Positions 7,749-16,472 of a DNA stretch of 64,000 bases are shown piece after piece. The stretch comes from an uncultured Sphingomonadaceae bacterium (GTDB taxonomy: Bacteria; Pseudomonadota; Alphaproteobacteria; Sphingomonadales; Sphingomonadaceae). The translations under genes were made by a program, and so were the position numbers. The stretch covers positions 992,001 to 1,056,000 of the forward strand of contig CANLQE010000001.1 in assembly GCA_947493215.1 (NCBI GenBank). The letters are read 5' to 3'. The notes below the pieces were generated by a model that was not told the origin of the DNA, searched no databases, and was given only the letters and a program-made list of their open reading frames with translations. How positions within the stretch are numbered: position 1 is the stretch's first letter; each line of letters opens with the position of its first letter.

Positions 7749-10700
7749 TTACGAAACCGCGACCACATTGTCGTCACTGTTCCGGTCAATATATTTGTTA
7801 TACGGATCAACACCTACAAATTCTGGCTTTTTGGATGATATAATTTTAATCACCTGCTTACCTGATTTTATCGGTTTACGCTCCATTGAGATCACGTCCT
7901 TTTTACCAAAGGCGCCAAGGCCAGGCCGCGCCGCGAACAGACCAACCTCGATGTCATCGGACAGTTTGGCTTTCGTTTCTTTGCCTTCTCCATCGGCATA
8001 GAATTTCTCTGCTGTTATGGTCAGCGTTGTTTCATATTTGCCGTTGTCCAGCTTGCGCACTTTCGCTTCATCGACTTTCATATCGTAAATCGTGATCTTT
8101 TCGAGCAGGTCGCTGACCAATTGCTGTTCCGTATCATTGCGTGCCAGCGACTTAAAGCCATCAACCAGATCGATTGAGTTAGCATAAGGTTGGCTCTTGA
8201 AGCGGTAGCGATCAAGCAACTCTGCCAGCATCACATTAACACGGTCTTCGCCGAGCCGATCCTGCAGCAAGTACATAACCACAGCGCCCTTACGGTAGTG
8301 GATATAGCCTTGATTCTCGACCCGGTTCAACGGCAGTTCTTCGATCGCCTCACTGCCGCGCGCACTCAGATAACGATCCAGTTCATACTTGAGGAACCGG
8401 CGAATTTTATCCTCACCATATATCTGTTTCATCACCATCAGCGCGGAATATTGTGCCATGGTCTCCACCAGCATCGTGCCGCCCTGCTGATCGGCGCTGA
8501 TGAGTTGATGTGCCCAATATTGGTGACCGAATTCATGGGCCGTCACATAGGTCACATAGTCAATTTCATCAGGATCGCTGTTGTCAGCGATAAAACCAAT
8601 ACGTTCAGAAAACGGTATGGTTCCGGCAAAAGCCTGCGCAAAGGTTTGATAGCCAGGAAATTCAATAATCCGTGCATAATCAAACTGATACGGTCCGAAA
8701 TTTTCCTTGAAATAGGCCAATGATGTCTCAGTCGCATCCAGCATTGTATCGACATTATAATCATGGCTAGGGTGATAATAGACCGCCATAGCGACGCCAT
8801 CCGCCGACCGTTTCTTCTCGGCATATTGAGCGGACTGGATGGAGAAAAAAGCAAGGATAGGGTTTTTGGAGACAAACCGCGCAATACGTCGCTCCCCTTT
8901 GACCTCATCCGACATCTTGCTGCCCGGTGCGATGGGCGTTTGATCTTTGCTCGTGCTGACCGTGATGTCCGACATCACCCAGTCGGCATTACCGACATAA
9001 TTTTGCTCTCGAGCTGTTTCATCTTCTAGCTTGGGCAGGCGCAGTTCGGATGGCAGATCATATTCCCTCCGGGTTTGGCGGTCGGTCAGTAATCCGTTGC
9101 GGTTCATCCCCAGTTGCGGAGCGAATTCGCTATTGTTCAAAAATGTGCCATTTTTCACCAGACGAGTATCATTACCGCTGGCCTTGAAACCCCGCTGAGA
9201 CCGCGAGGACGTGAACTTGATTGTTCGCTGCTCATCAACCGCCATCGGCGTGTCGAAGCGATAAATCCGATATTTCAACGCCTCGTCATTCATTTCAAGC
9301 GTTGCATTGGGAATATCGACTGTTTCAATCTTCACATCAGGATCCTGAAAGCGGACATGCAACGCCTCAACCGGAGCGCCGGTGTCATTGATCATCTTGA
9401 TGGAGCCCGCCGCTTTCATAATCAGCCGTTCCGGATAGATATCCACGTTCAACTTGATCTCGGTAAAGGAAGGCTGTTTCAGCGATTCATATTTGAGATA
9501 TTTTTTCTCATATTCGGCAAGTTGCTGTTCCTGATCATCCTGCGTCACATATTGGTTCATCACGTTCATGTTATGAAAGATATACGCGCCACTGGCCGCC
9601 GCAGTCACTGCAGCGCCTGCAATCAATAACCCGGCAGCGCTTTTCATGCGGCGCGGCAACTGACGCAAACGCGGCATCAAGCTGGTTTCAGTACCGCGGC
9701 GCCAGAGCAGATGCGCGAGGGTCGCCAAAATGACGGCGAAAGCCCCCCAGTAAAGGCGCATCCACCATCCAACGGCGCCATTAACCTCATTCCCATTCAG
9801 GTCCGAGAATAGTGGCGTCGGCGCAGCATCGCCATAGACATAGAGCGGATGTTCAAAACCAATATTCGCCATGGTTATCGTGGCCACCAGATAGATGACC
9901 ATGATGCCCCAGCCGACATATTTATTGGGGCTCAGCGCCTGAACAAATACGGCCAGAACAGCAAGGATAATCATGTCCACGCCCCATGGCAGCAGATACC
10001 AAAGGAAATATTGCTCCAAAGCGATATCCGTGAACCCCCGCAACAGCTGGATCAGAACCGCCGCAATCACGGAGATAAACAGGGTTGCAAAAAGTACGAG
10101 AGAAACCGCGATGGTCTTGGGCACCATATAGGCCCAGTTCGGCAAAGGCGTTGAATCGATAATTTCGTGCATTTTCCGATCGCGGTCGCGCCACACCAAT
10201 TCTCCCGCATAGTAAATGGCGATGATGACCGGGATGATGCCGAATGAACCCATCAGGTTCAGCAATAGCGTGAACGTAAGCGGCAGAGCCGGCGTCCCAT
10301 AAATCTCATTGCCGAAGGCGAGCGAACCACTGGCGTTGAACAAGCCAATGAGTACCAGCACGATGAAGGCCGGGCTTTTGAAAACCTGAGCCATTTCAAA
10401 ATTGGTGCGCGACACCAGACGGCTCCAGGCGCTTCCTTTTTCACTAGCAGCTGGCAAAATATCGACCGTCTGAGGTGCGACGGATGCCAGCCGCGCTGCT
10501 TTCTTGGCTTGCCGCCGCGCCTTGCCAGCCGAAACACCCCGATCAGCGAAACTGAACCAGCGATAGGCAAGTGCCAAAGCGCAAAGTGAAACACCGATCC
10601 AGATCAATCGGTTCCATATAATGGCACCTTCAATCGCTGGCAGTAAACTGTTAGATTCAGATGCGGTCCAATAGCGAACGACATTGTTGACCGTCGCAAA

Positions 10701-11336
10701 ACCGAAGGGGTCAGCATAGCCGGTAAATTCGCGCAGTTCGGGCATATTGTCCGTGCTGATATTGAATACGATATACAGCACTAACAGCGCGACGACACCC
10801 AAATAGCTATACATCATCGACCGCGTGAGCGTCGCCACTGCAAAGAATATACAGGAGGTAAGGAATATACCTGGCAGCGCCATCAGGAGATAGGCATAGG
10901 CATAATATTGCAGCCGGTTCGGCCCTAAAGTTTCCTGATCAAGCCAAGGCATGAGCGAGCCCAGCCAAATGGCAAATGGCACCGTCAGAAATGCTATTCC
11001 AGCGGCCATGAAAGCACCGGTGAAGCGGCCAAATAGATAATCGAATTTCTTTACACGTGTCGAACGAACCATCGGTCCGAAGCCGCTTTCATCATCTCGC
11101 ACAATGACATTGGCAACAAATGCGGTTGTCACGAACATGAAGAATAGCGTCAGGATGAGGTGAATTTGAACGATAGCAATCGGGCTATTGGCATTCACAT
11201 TGCCGCCGCTGCCGATCGAGATGCCATCAACTGTCATCGCACCGAAAGTGAGCAAGAAAAATAATATGGAAACTACCCAGAAAACCGGGTTTTTAAACTG
11301 GTAGCGAAGCTCGAAAGCAGCGATCTTAGCGAACAT
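7749..11336 (-). CDS. ABC-2 permease fused to M1-family aminopeptidase
   Basis: About 1195 residues. The N-terminal half holds two ABC-2-type permease blocks (about residues 10-270 and 300-560), each with roughly six membrane spans. The C-terminal part, from about 650, is an M1 metallopeptidase-like domain predicted to lie outside the cytoplasmic membrane. The zinc site is HEFGH at about 934-938, with the third ligand in MLVETMAQ about 19 residues on, and the usual tyrosine region is YRKGAVVMYLLQ. The classical GAMEN exopeptidase motif is replaced by a segment reading AGTIPFSE. The ATG at 11336, with GCGGAGAAACGG before it, is chosen over an upstream TTG that overlaps the ATPase gene. It forms an operon with the ATPase. 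Confidence 0.9.
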   Translation of the reverse strand: MFAKIAAFELRYQFKNPVFWVVSILFFLLTFGAMTVDGISIGSGGNVNANSPIAIVQIHLILTLFFMFVTTAFVANVIVRDDESGFGPMVRSTRVKKFDYLFGRFTGAFMAAGIAFLTVPFAIWLGSLMPWLDQETLGPNRLQYYAYAYLLMALPGIFLTSCIFFAVATLTRSMMYSYLGVVALLVLYIVFNISTDNMPELREFTGYADPFGFATVNNVVRYWTASESNSLLPAIEGAIIWNRLIWIGVSLCALALAYRWFSFADRGVSAGKARRQAKKAARLASVAPQTVDILPAASEKGSAWSRLVSRTNFEMAQVFKSPAFIVLVLIGLFNASGSLAFGNEIYGTPALPLTFTLLLNLMGSFGIIPVIIAIYYAGELVWRDRDRKMHEIIDSTPLPNWAYMVPKTIAVSLVLFATLFISVIAAVLIQLLRGFTDIALEQYFLWYLLPWGVDMIILAVLAVFVQALSPNKYVGWGIMVIYLVATITMANIGFEHPLYVYGDAAPTPLFSDLNGNEVNGAVGWWMRLYWGAFAVILATLAHLLWRRGTETSLMPRLRQLPRRMKSAAGLLIAGAAVTAAASGAYIFHNMNVMNQYVTQDDQEQQLAEYEKKYLKYESLKQPSFTEIKLNVDIYPERLIMKAAGSIKMINDTGAPVEALHVRFQDPDVKIETVDIPNATLEMNDEALKYRIYRFDTPMAVDEQRTIKFTSSRSQRGFKASGNDTRLVKNGTFLNNSEFAPQLGMNRNGLLTDRQTRREYDLPSELRLPKLEDETAREQNYVGNADWVMSDITVSTSKDQTPIAPGSKMSDEVKGERRIARFVSKNPILAFFSIQSAQYAEKKRSADGVAMAVYYHPSHDYNVDTMLDATETSLAYFKENFGPYQFDYARIIEFPGYQTFAQAFAGTIPFSERIGFIADNSDPDEIDYVTYVTAHEFGHQYWAHQLISADQQGGTMLVETMAQYSALMVMKQIYGEDKIRRFLKYELDRYLSARGSEAIEELPLNRVENQGYIHYRKGAVVMYLLQDRLGEDRVNVMLAELLDRYRFKSQPYANSIDLVDGFKSLARNDTEQQLVSDLLEKITIYDMKVDEAKVRKLDNGKYETTLTITAEKFYADGEGKETKAKLSDDIEVGLFAARPGLGAFGKKDVISMERKPIKSGKQVIKIISSKKPEFVGVDPYNKYIDRNSDDNVVAVS

Positions 11337-11350
11337 ATCCGTTTCTCCGC

Positions 11351-12250
11351 TCAAGCTGCTTGTGAAGAATTTACCGCATCCCGGCGGGTCGCGGCGAGAG
11401 TCGAGAAATACACGTCCTCCAACCCCCCATAGACAGCGACAAACCCGTCTCCCGGATTGTCCGCCGCCAATATGTGGATAATCGTCGAACCGGCAAATAA
11501 CCGAGTTGAAATAACCTCATATTTTGCACGATATTCTTCCAGTTCCTCGCGTTTTATTGTCTTTGACCAGATTGTCCCTTTGGTCTTGCCGATAAGGTCC
11601 AAAGGTGCGCCTTCCAGCTGAATCCGACCGTTGGCAATAACCGCCATTTTTGGACAGAGATCGGCGACATCCTCGACAATATGGGTTGATAGAATGATGA
11701 CCACATTCTCGCCGATTTCGGCGAGCAGATTCAGAAATCGATTGCGCTCTTCAGGATCAAGGCCGGCGGTGGGTTCATCAACTATGATCAGCTCGGGGTT
11801 CCCGATCAGCGCCTGAGCGATACCAAAGCGCTGACGCATGCCACCGGAGAAACCGGCAATGGCTTTTTTGCGCACGTCCCACAAATTGGTCTGGTTAAGC
11901 AAAGTTTCGACGGTTGCTTTGCGGTCCGCTTTTGATGCTATTCCTTTCAATACCGTCATATGTTCCAGCATGTCATAAGCTGAAACACGGGGGTAAACGC
12001 CAAAGTCCTGCGGCAAATAACCCAGTCGCTCACGGAGGTTTTCCGGGTCCTTCAGAATATCAATATCACCAAACTGAATACTGCCATGAGTGGGTGTTTG
12101 CAGAGTTGCAACGGTCCGCATCAGCGTCGACTTTCCAGCCCCATTTGGCCCCAGCAGCCCGAACATTCCCTTTGGTATAGACAGCGTTACATCGTCGAGC
12201 GCCTTGGTTCCATTAGGATAAATATGGGTAACTTCACGCAAATCTAACAT
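11351..12250 (-). CDS. ABC transporter ATP-binding protein
   Basis: A 299-residue cytosolic ATPase that powers the adjacent permease-peptidase fusion. Walker A is GPNGAGKST (about residue 34), the signature is FSGGMRQRFGIAQAL, Walker B is LIIVDEPTAGLDPEE, and the switch is LSTHIVED. The domain after about residue 215 is typical of ABC-2 exporter ATPases. The ATG at 12250 has GGAG seven bases upstream, better placed than the GTG at 12262. The stop lies 14 bases before the next ATG, so the two genes are co-transcribed. Direction of transport is most likely export; the substrate is unknown. Confidence 0.93.
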   Translation of the reverse strand: MLDLREVTHIYPNGTKALDDVTLSIPKGMFGLLGPNGAGKSTLMRTVATLQTPTHGSIQFGDIDILKDPENLRERLGYLPQDFGVYPRVSAYDMLEHMTVLKGIASKADRKATVETLLNQTNLWDVRKKAIAGFSGGMRQRFGIAQALIGNPELIIVDEPTAGLDPEERNRFLNLLAEIGENVVIILSTHIVEDVADLCPKMAVIANGRIQLEGAPLDLIGKTKGTIWSKTIKREELEEYRAKYEVISTRLFAGSTIIHILAADNPGDGFVAVYGGLEDVYFSTLAATRRDAVNSSQAA

Positions 12251-12365
12251 CACTATCTCCACAAATCATCACAGGTGATATATGCACATAATACACTGAT
12301 GGCAATAGCTTCAAAAATGAATGACGCTCAGACGCGATTTTTGAGGATATAACTGGCTTGGAGCT

Positions 12366-12395
12366 AATGCCCGCTTTCGGGATATTGCGGACATT
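12366..12395. repeat. Short palindromic repeat, copy 2
   Basis: AATGCCCGCTTTCGGGATATTGCGGACATT is an imperfect match to the perfect copy at 42742-42769, with the same CGGGAT loop. It lies between the divergent ABC ATPase and GFA-type genes. Confidence 0.7.
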
Positions 12396-12456
12396 GACAT
12401 AAATATGTAGCTCGCCCAGTCATTCTTCTCTTCGGAGATTGGGAAGGCTTTGCACT

Positions 12457-12891
12457 ATGAGTATCGAAGGTCATGAAGCGAGTTGCCATTGCGGCGCTGT
12501 AAAAGTGATTGTTTCCCATCAACCAGAATTCTTGCAAGATTGTAATTGTAGCCTGTGCAGCAAGAGTGGCGGTGTCTGGGGATATTTCAATCCAACAGAC
12601 GTGGAAATCGAAGGCGCTACCGGAAATTACACGCGAAACGACTATCCTCAGCCAGCCGTTGAAATGCACTTTTGCAAGAATTGTGGATCAACAACCCACT
12701 GGACATTGACCAAGGAACATGTGGCCAGCATCGGAAACAATGATCAAATGGGCGTGAACATGCGATTGTTTGATAGCGACGATTTGGCAGGCGTTGAGTT
12801 GAGGTTCCCGGACGGCAAGAACTGGACAGGGGAAACGGAATTTGGATTCCGGCGTCAATCCGTTATCCTAGGAAAAGATTTCCCCCTCTAA
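12457..12891 (+). CDS. GFA/Mss4-like zinc protein
   Basis: A 144-residue protein with the GFA (glutathione-dependent formaldehyde-activating-like) fold. Zinc ligands are visible as CHCGAVK near residue 9, CNCSLCSKSGGVWGYF near 30 and FCKNCGSTTHW near 72. The ATG at 12457 is used because GGAAGG stands ten bases upstream; the open frame continues to a TTG with no better site. It is followed after 72 bp by a second protein of the same superfamily. The catalytic role is not established for the family. Confidence 0.85.
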   Translation: MSIEGHEASCHCGAVKVIVSHQPEFLQDCNCSLCSKSGGVWGYFNPTDVEIEGATGNYTRNDYPQPAVEMHFCKNCGSTTHWTLTKEHVASIGNNDQMGVNMRLFDSDDLAGVELRFPDGKNWTGETEFGFRRQSVILGKDFPL

Positions 12892-12963
12892 TGGCCACGT
12901 TCAGGATATTGTAGATAAATTTCTGCAGCAGCTTTAGTCTTAGTGCCACGAAAGGGGGCGGCC

Positions 12964-13398
12964 ATGGAACGGCTCAAGAAAATGAAATTGCCGATTACCG
13001 GCAGTTGCCTGTGCGGACAGGTTGCTTACCAATGCTTAAGCACGCCGGTCTGGTCGGTAAATTGTCATTGTAAAGCTTGCCAAAAATCCAGCGGGGCGCC
13101 TTATGTATCTGCATTTTCGGTCCCCAAGAATTCGTTCGAAATCACGATGGGTGATACAATCACCTTTTCCAGGAAAGCCGAAAGCGGAAATAACGTATCG
13201 ACGTTTCTTTGCGTCAATTGCGGAACAAGGCTCTTTGCGAAAAGCGAAGGCAATCAGAATCTGATAAACATATTTGCGCCGACATTGGATGATGCCACAC
13301 ATTATGTTGCGGTATCTAACGTCTTTCTTTCAGAAGCCGCACACTGGATTGAACCCGACGAAAAAAGATTCAACTTTGAAAAAATGCCTGAATTTTGA
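12964..13398 (+). CDS. GFA/Mss4-like zinc protein, second
   Basis: A 144-residue GFA-type protein with SCLCGQVAY near residue 14, CHCKACQKSSGAPYV near 34 and LCVNCGTRLF near 80, together supplying the structural and putative substrate zinc sites. The ATG at 12964 follows a strong GGGGG run. It differs clearly from its upstream neighbour, so this is an old duplication or independent recruitment, not a recent tandem copy. The gap to 13521 begins with another copy of the short palindromic repeat. Confidence 0.87.
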   Translation: MERLKKMKLPITGSCLCGQVAYQCLSTPVWSVNCHCKACQKSSGAPYVSAFSVPKNSFEITMGDTITFSRKAESGNNVSTFLCVNCGTRLFAKSEGNQNLINIFAPTLDDATHYVAVSNVFLSEAAHWIEPDEKRFNFEKMPEF

Positions 13399-13405
13399 CC
13401 ACCAA

Positions 13406-13438
13406 TTAGTGCCCGCTTTCGGGATATGGCGGCCAACC
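13406..13438. repeat. Short palindromic repeat, copy 3
   Basis: TTAGTGCCCGCTTTCGGGATATGGCGGCCAAC keeps the CCGCTTTCGGGAT core, but the right arm is decayed. It sits eight bases after the stop of the second GFA gene. Confidence 0.6.
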
Positions 13439-13520
13439 AAACTCGCTAACTTGGCCGGAACAGGCTTGCAGAACAGCGTGGTTGGAAATAAGTCGAAACA
13501 GAACTGACCTCCAGCGTAAA

Positions 13521-14000
13521 TCACATATTAGATCTTAACTCTCGCACAAAGTCCGCAATCAACTCGGGAGATTGTCCGTCAACGACAGTATCATGAGCTA
13601 TGCTAACTGTAGCCTCTAACTCGACTGGCAACAAATCCGATACGAATTCAATAGCCTTTTGCGGAGCTGAGTGCCCACCATAAGTCAAGAATAGTGCTAC
13701 GCGGCCTGTCAAATCTGGATTGCTCGATAGGAACGAACGTAAAGGAATCGCCGGATAACTCGTCCAGATCGGTGTGCCAAGAACGATCAGATCATAGTCC
13801 TGGAAGCGGAGCTCTGGAACATCGACCAATTGCAGGCGTCCCTTCACGCTGTCATACCCTGCGAGAAGATAACGGAACCAGCCACCGCTATATCGCCTGC
13901 ATTGGATTTCCGCGACTGTTGCGTTCAATGCCTTTGCGAGCGTGTCGGCGACGACCTTTGTGGTGCCCGTGCGTGAATAATATAGTATCAGCGTTCTCAT
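13521..14000 (-). CDS. Flavodoxin-like protein
   Basis: A 159-residue flavodoxin-fold protein expected to bind FMN. The phosphate-binding loop YYSRTGTTKVVA is at residues 6-17. The isoalloxazine-side loops are LGTPIWTSYPAIPLR (about 78) and LTYGGHSAPQKAIE. The ATG at 14000 is chosen because AAGG lies about nine bases upstream and the MRTLILYYSR start is canonical; the extra in-frame upstream codons are not needed. It is a single gene, divergent from the GTA operon. A role as electron carrier or quinone reductase is likely, but no partner gene is nearby. Confidence 0.85.
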   Translation of the reverse strand: MRTLILYYSRTGTTKVVADTLAKALNATVAEIQCRRYSGGWFRYLLAGYDSVKGRLQLVDVPELRFQDYDLIVLGTPIWTSYPAIPLRSFLSSNPDLTGRVALFLTYGGHSAPQKAIEFVSDLLPVELEATVSIAHDTVVDGQSPELIADFVRELRSNM

Positions 14001-14110
14001 ATTGTGCGCCTTGTTATAACTTCTGTTTCCCCGCCTCATTGACCTACGTCAATTTTCCGTATGAGCTGAAACATTATGAGCTGAAACTCAGATTTCACTG
14101 CGCTCATTCA

Positions 14111-14136
14111 GCGTCCGCTTTCGGAATTTGACAGCC
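14111..14136. repeat. Short palindromic repeat, copy 4 (decayed)
   Basis: GCGTCCGCTTTCGGAATTTGACAGCC matches the left arm and loop of the family, but the right arm is mostly lost. Confidence 0.5.
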
Positions 14137-14188
14137 ACCGGTTCTTCAACCTCCAAATCGCATAAATAACCAAATAGGCACAAAGTGC

Positions 14189-14217
14189 TTGACATTGTCA
14201 CGCTGTTTAGGTACATA
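14189..14217 (+). promoter_or_regulatory. Sigma70-like promoter of the GTA operon
   Basis: TTGACA at 14189-14194, a 17-base spacer, then TACATA at 14212-14217. It is the only good promoter-like pair seen ahead of the GTA genes on this strand, about 135 bases before the TerS start. Confidence 0.5.
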
Positions 14218-14243
14218 TCAGGAACATCGAGAAATTGTGATTC

Positions 14244-14312
14244 GGGCCGAGCGGCTCTGAAGCAAGGCGGTCCCGGCGGGATGGAATCTGTTTCAGCGCA
14301 CCGGCCCTTTTT
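14244..14312 (+). terminator. Possible attenuator in the GTA mRNA leader
   Basis: GGGCCG (14244-14249) is complementary to CGGCCC (14302-14307), which is followed directly by five T. Nested inside are CTGAA...TTCAG and TCCC-GGC-GGGA, so the leader can fold into a branched or stacked hairpin ending in a T-run. It lies between the predicted promoter and TerS. Terminator or attenuator function is inferred. Confidence 0.4.
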
Positions 14313-14350
14313 GTGCCTGCGGTCCACGCGATCCGGGCCTGAGGATAGAT

Positions 14351-14890
14351 ATGGCTGAAACAAATGAAGACTCCCCACCCGATCCCCGCGCCGATCATAA
14401 TGCCGCCAAGCGTGCCGCTTTTCTGGAGCATTTGTCGATCACATCGAGCGTCAAGGAATCGATGACCGTTGCGGGTATCCCTAGTTCGACGCTCTATGAA
14501 TGGAAGCAGAAGGATCCTGATTTCGAGGTCGCCTGGATGAAGGCGCTGGCCGAGGGCTATGCGTTGCTCGAAATGGAAATGCTCGAACGCGCCCGCGCAG
14601 GTGTGGAGCGCAAGATTTTCTATCATGGCGAGCATAGGGAGACGGTGCGCGACTATGATCACAAAACGGCACTGGCCCTGCTGCGCATGCATAAAGAGTC
14701 GGTGGCAATGGTGCGCGCGGCGCAGGCTGAATTGGCGGCGGAGCCCGAACCCGTGCGCGATACGCTGGATGATAAACTGAAAAAGATCAGCTTCCGGTTG
14801 CGCGCCTTTCGGGAGGAAGAGCGACGAAAGGAGGCGGGGGCTGACCATAAGAATGGCAGCGAAGGGAATAGTGTGATTGATGGAGAATGA
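14351..14890 (+). CDS. GTA small terminase subunit-like protein
   Basis: A 179-residue protein placed immediately before the large terminase, the position of TerS (orfg1) in Rhodobacter-type GTAs. An N-terminal helix-turn-helix is visible (SVKESMTVAGIPSSTLYEW at about residues 33-51), followed by a helical, charged middle and a basic C-terminus (FREEERRKEAG). TerS would bind DNA and regulate TerL packaging. The ATG at 14351 has GAGGAT upstream. The last eleven bases overlap the TerL start. Assignment rests on position and the HTH. Confidence 0.75.
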   Translation: MAETNEDSPPDPRADHNAAKRAAFLEHLSITSSVKESMTVAGIPSSTLYEWKQKDPDFEVAWMKALAEGYALLEMEMLERARAGVERKIFYHGEHRETVRDYDHKTALALLRMHKESVAMVRAAQAELAAEPEPVRDTLDDKLKKISFRLRAFREEERRKEAGADHKNGSEGNSVIDGE

Positions 14891-16226
14891 TGTCCAAACC
14901 GTTCACGATATTTTTGCGCTGAAGCCGGAAGAGCAGGATTTTTTCCTTGGCCAACTCCGTGAAATGGATAGGCAAACCCGCCTCGAATATGAAAGCAGCT
15001 GGCACCATTGGGCGCGCCCCGAACAGCTGGCACCGGCGGGAGACTGGACCGTCTGGTTGGTCATGGCCGGACGCGGTTTTGGCAAGACCCGCGCAGGCGC
15101 GGAATGGGTGCGCAACATTGCCGAGGCCGATGGCAGCGCGCGCTTTGCCCTGATCGGTGCGAATTTTGCCGAGACGCGGATGGTGATGGTCGAGGGTGAG
15201 AGCGGCTTATTGTCAATTGCGCCGCCGAAAAACCGGCCGATCTGGGAGCCCTCGTTAAAGCGCCTGCGCTGGCGCAACGGGGCCGAGGCCTATCTCTATT
15301 CGGCAGCAGAACCGGAGGGTTTGCGCGGGCCGCAGCATAGTCACTCATGGTGTGACGAGATTGCCAAATGGGCGAATAACAGCGGGCAAGCGCTGGCGGC
15401 GTGGGACAATCTGAAAATGGGATTGCGGCTAGGCAATGCGCCGAAAATTGCCGCGACCACAACGCCGAGGCCAGTGGCTCTGGTGCGGGCGTTGGTGAAG
15501 GGCGACTATCGGAAGAAGGGCGTGGTGATAACCCGCGGCGCGACCAAGGACAATATGATGAACCTGCCGATCGCATTTATCAATGTGATGAACGCCGACT
15601 ATGGCGGCTCGCGATTGGGGCGGCAGGAGCTGGACGGGGAGCTGATCGAGGAACTGGAAGGCGCGCTTTGGACGCGGGCGATGATTGAGGAGTGCCGGGT
15701 GAGCGCGGATGAGACATCCAAAATAACCCGCATCGTCATCGGCGTCGACCCGCCGGCCTCAAGCAGCGGAGACGCCTGCGGGATCATTGTCGCTGCGGTG
15801 CGCGCGGACCATAAAGCCGTGATCCTTGCCGATTGCAGCGTCGAGAAAGCCAGCCCCGAAACATGGGCCAGAGCGGTAGCAGACGCGGCCCGGATTTGGC
15901 GCGCAGACCGTGTGATTGCCGAAGCCAATCAGGGCGGGGCAATGGTGAAATCGGTCCTGCACGCGGCAGATATTTCGCTGCCGGTGCGATTGGTGCACGC
16001 CTCGCGCGGCAAGGTTGCACGGGCGGAACCGGTGGCGGCGCTTTATGAGGCGGGCCGGGTGCAGCACGCGGACGCTTTTCCGCGTCTGGAAGATGAGCTT
16101 TGCGGGCTGCTCATCGGTGGCGGTTATGAAGGGCCAGGGCGGTCACCGGATCGGGCCGATGCACTGGTCTATGCGCTGACGGAATTAATGCTGCGGCAGA
16201 AACGCGAGCCGAGGGTGCGGGTTTAG
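14880..16226 (+). CDS. GTA large terminase (DNA packaging ATPase/nuclease)
   Basis: A 448-residue TerL homologous to orfg2 of alphaproteobacterial GTAs. It drives host DNA into proheads and cuts it at headful intervals. Walker A is AGRGFGKTRAG at about residue 62. The acidic Walker B region is SWCDEIAKW at about 157. The RNase-H-like nuclease half begins with IVIGVDPPASSS (about 286) and continues with RADRVIAEANQGG and DRADALVYALTE, which supply the acidic metal ligands. The ATG at 14880 is used rather than the adjoining TTG. Downstream a 206-bp palindromic repeat separates it from the portal gene. Confidence 0.93.
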   Translation: MENDVQTVHDIFALKPEEQDFFLGQLREMDRQTRLEYESSWHHWARPEQLAPAGDWTVWLVMAGRGFGKTRAGAEWVRNIAEADGSARFALIGANFAETRMVMVEGESGLLSIAPPKNRPIWEPSLKRLRWRNGAEAYLYSAAEPEGLRGPQHSHSWCDEIAKWANNSGQALAAWDNLKMGLRLGNAPKIAATTTPRPVALVRALVKGDYRKKGVVITRGATKDNMMNLPIAFINVMNADYGGSRLGRQELDGELIEELEGALWTRAMIEECRVSADETSKITRIVIGVDPPASSSGDACGIIVAAVRADHKAVILADCSVEKASPETWARAVADAARIWRADRVIAEANQGGAMVKSVLHAADISLPVRLVHASRGKVARAEPVAALYEAGRVQHADAFPRLEDELCGLLIGGGYEGPGRSPDRADALVYALTELMLRQKREPRVRV

Positions 16227-16246
16227 GAGGGAGTCTTTATTGATTC

Positions 16247-16452
16247 CCTCAAGCGCCGGGCGCGGGCGTCCGCCCGCTTGGCTATCCTCGCATAAGCTCG
16301 GGCGCGCAGTCGCGCTTGCCTCGCTCCGCTCGGTTAACTGACCTCAAGAACATCACCAAACCGACGCGAAGCGGAGGCAAGGCCGACCGGCCGTCGCGCC
16401 TTATGGCGCGTAGCCAAGGTGACGGATGTCGCCGCCCGGCGCCTGAGGTTAA
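16247..16452. repeat. Long palindromic dispersed repeat, copy B (inside the GTA operon)
   Basis: A 206-bp element opening CCTCAAGCGCCGGGCGCGG and closing CGCCCGGCGCCTGAGGTTA. It is inverted relative to copies A and C: here the CTCGGGCGCGCAGTCGCGC arm is on the left and the GGCGCCATAAGGCGC-type arm on the right. It separates the TerL stop from the portal start by nearly 250 bp in an otherwise tightly packed operon. Its last bases form the portal gene's leader. Confidence 0.87.
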
Positions 16453-16472
16453 ACAAAAAAGGATACAACAAC

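Larger units (their letters stand above)
14001..14350. other. Gene-free stretch upstream of the GTA cluster
   Basis: These 350 bases hold, in order, the flavodoxin gene's own upstream region, a decayed copy of the short palindromic repeat (14111-14136), a sigma70-like promoter (14189-14217) and a long structured leader with a terminator-like T-run (14244-14312). GAGGAT then precedes the TerS start. No protein-coding signal is convincing on either strand. Confidence 0.6.

Noticed and set aside
14207-14848. Antisense open frame of 213 codons over the GTA leader and TerS
   Set aside because: It covers the promoter, leader and TerS on the other strand; its content is histidine/arginine-rich shadow sequence and it has no ribosome site.
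16419-16472. Upstream in-frame extension of the portal gene
   Set aside because: It lies within the repeat, would start at GTG without a ribosome site, and adds residues not found in portal proteins; ATG 16473 is better placed.
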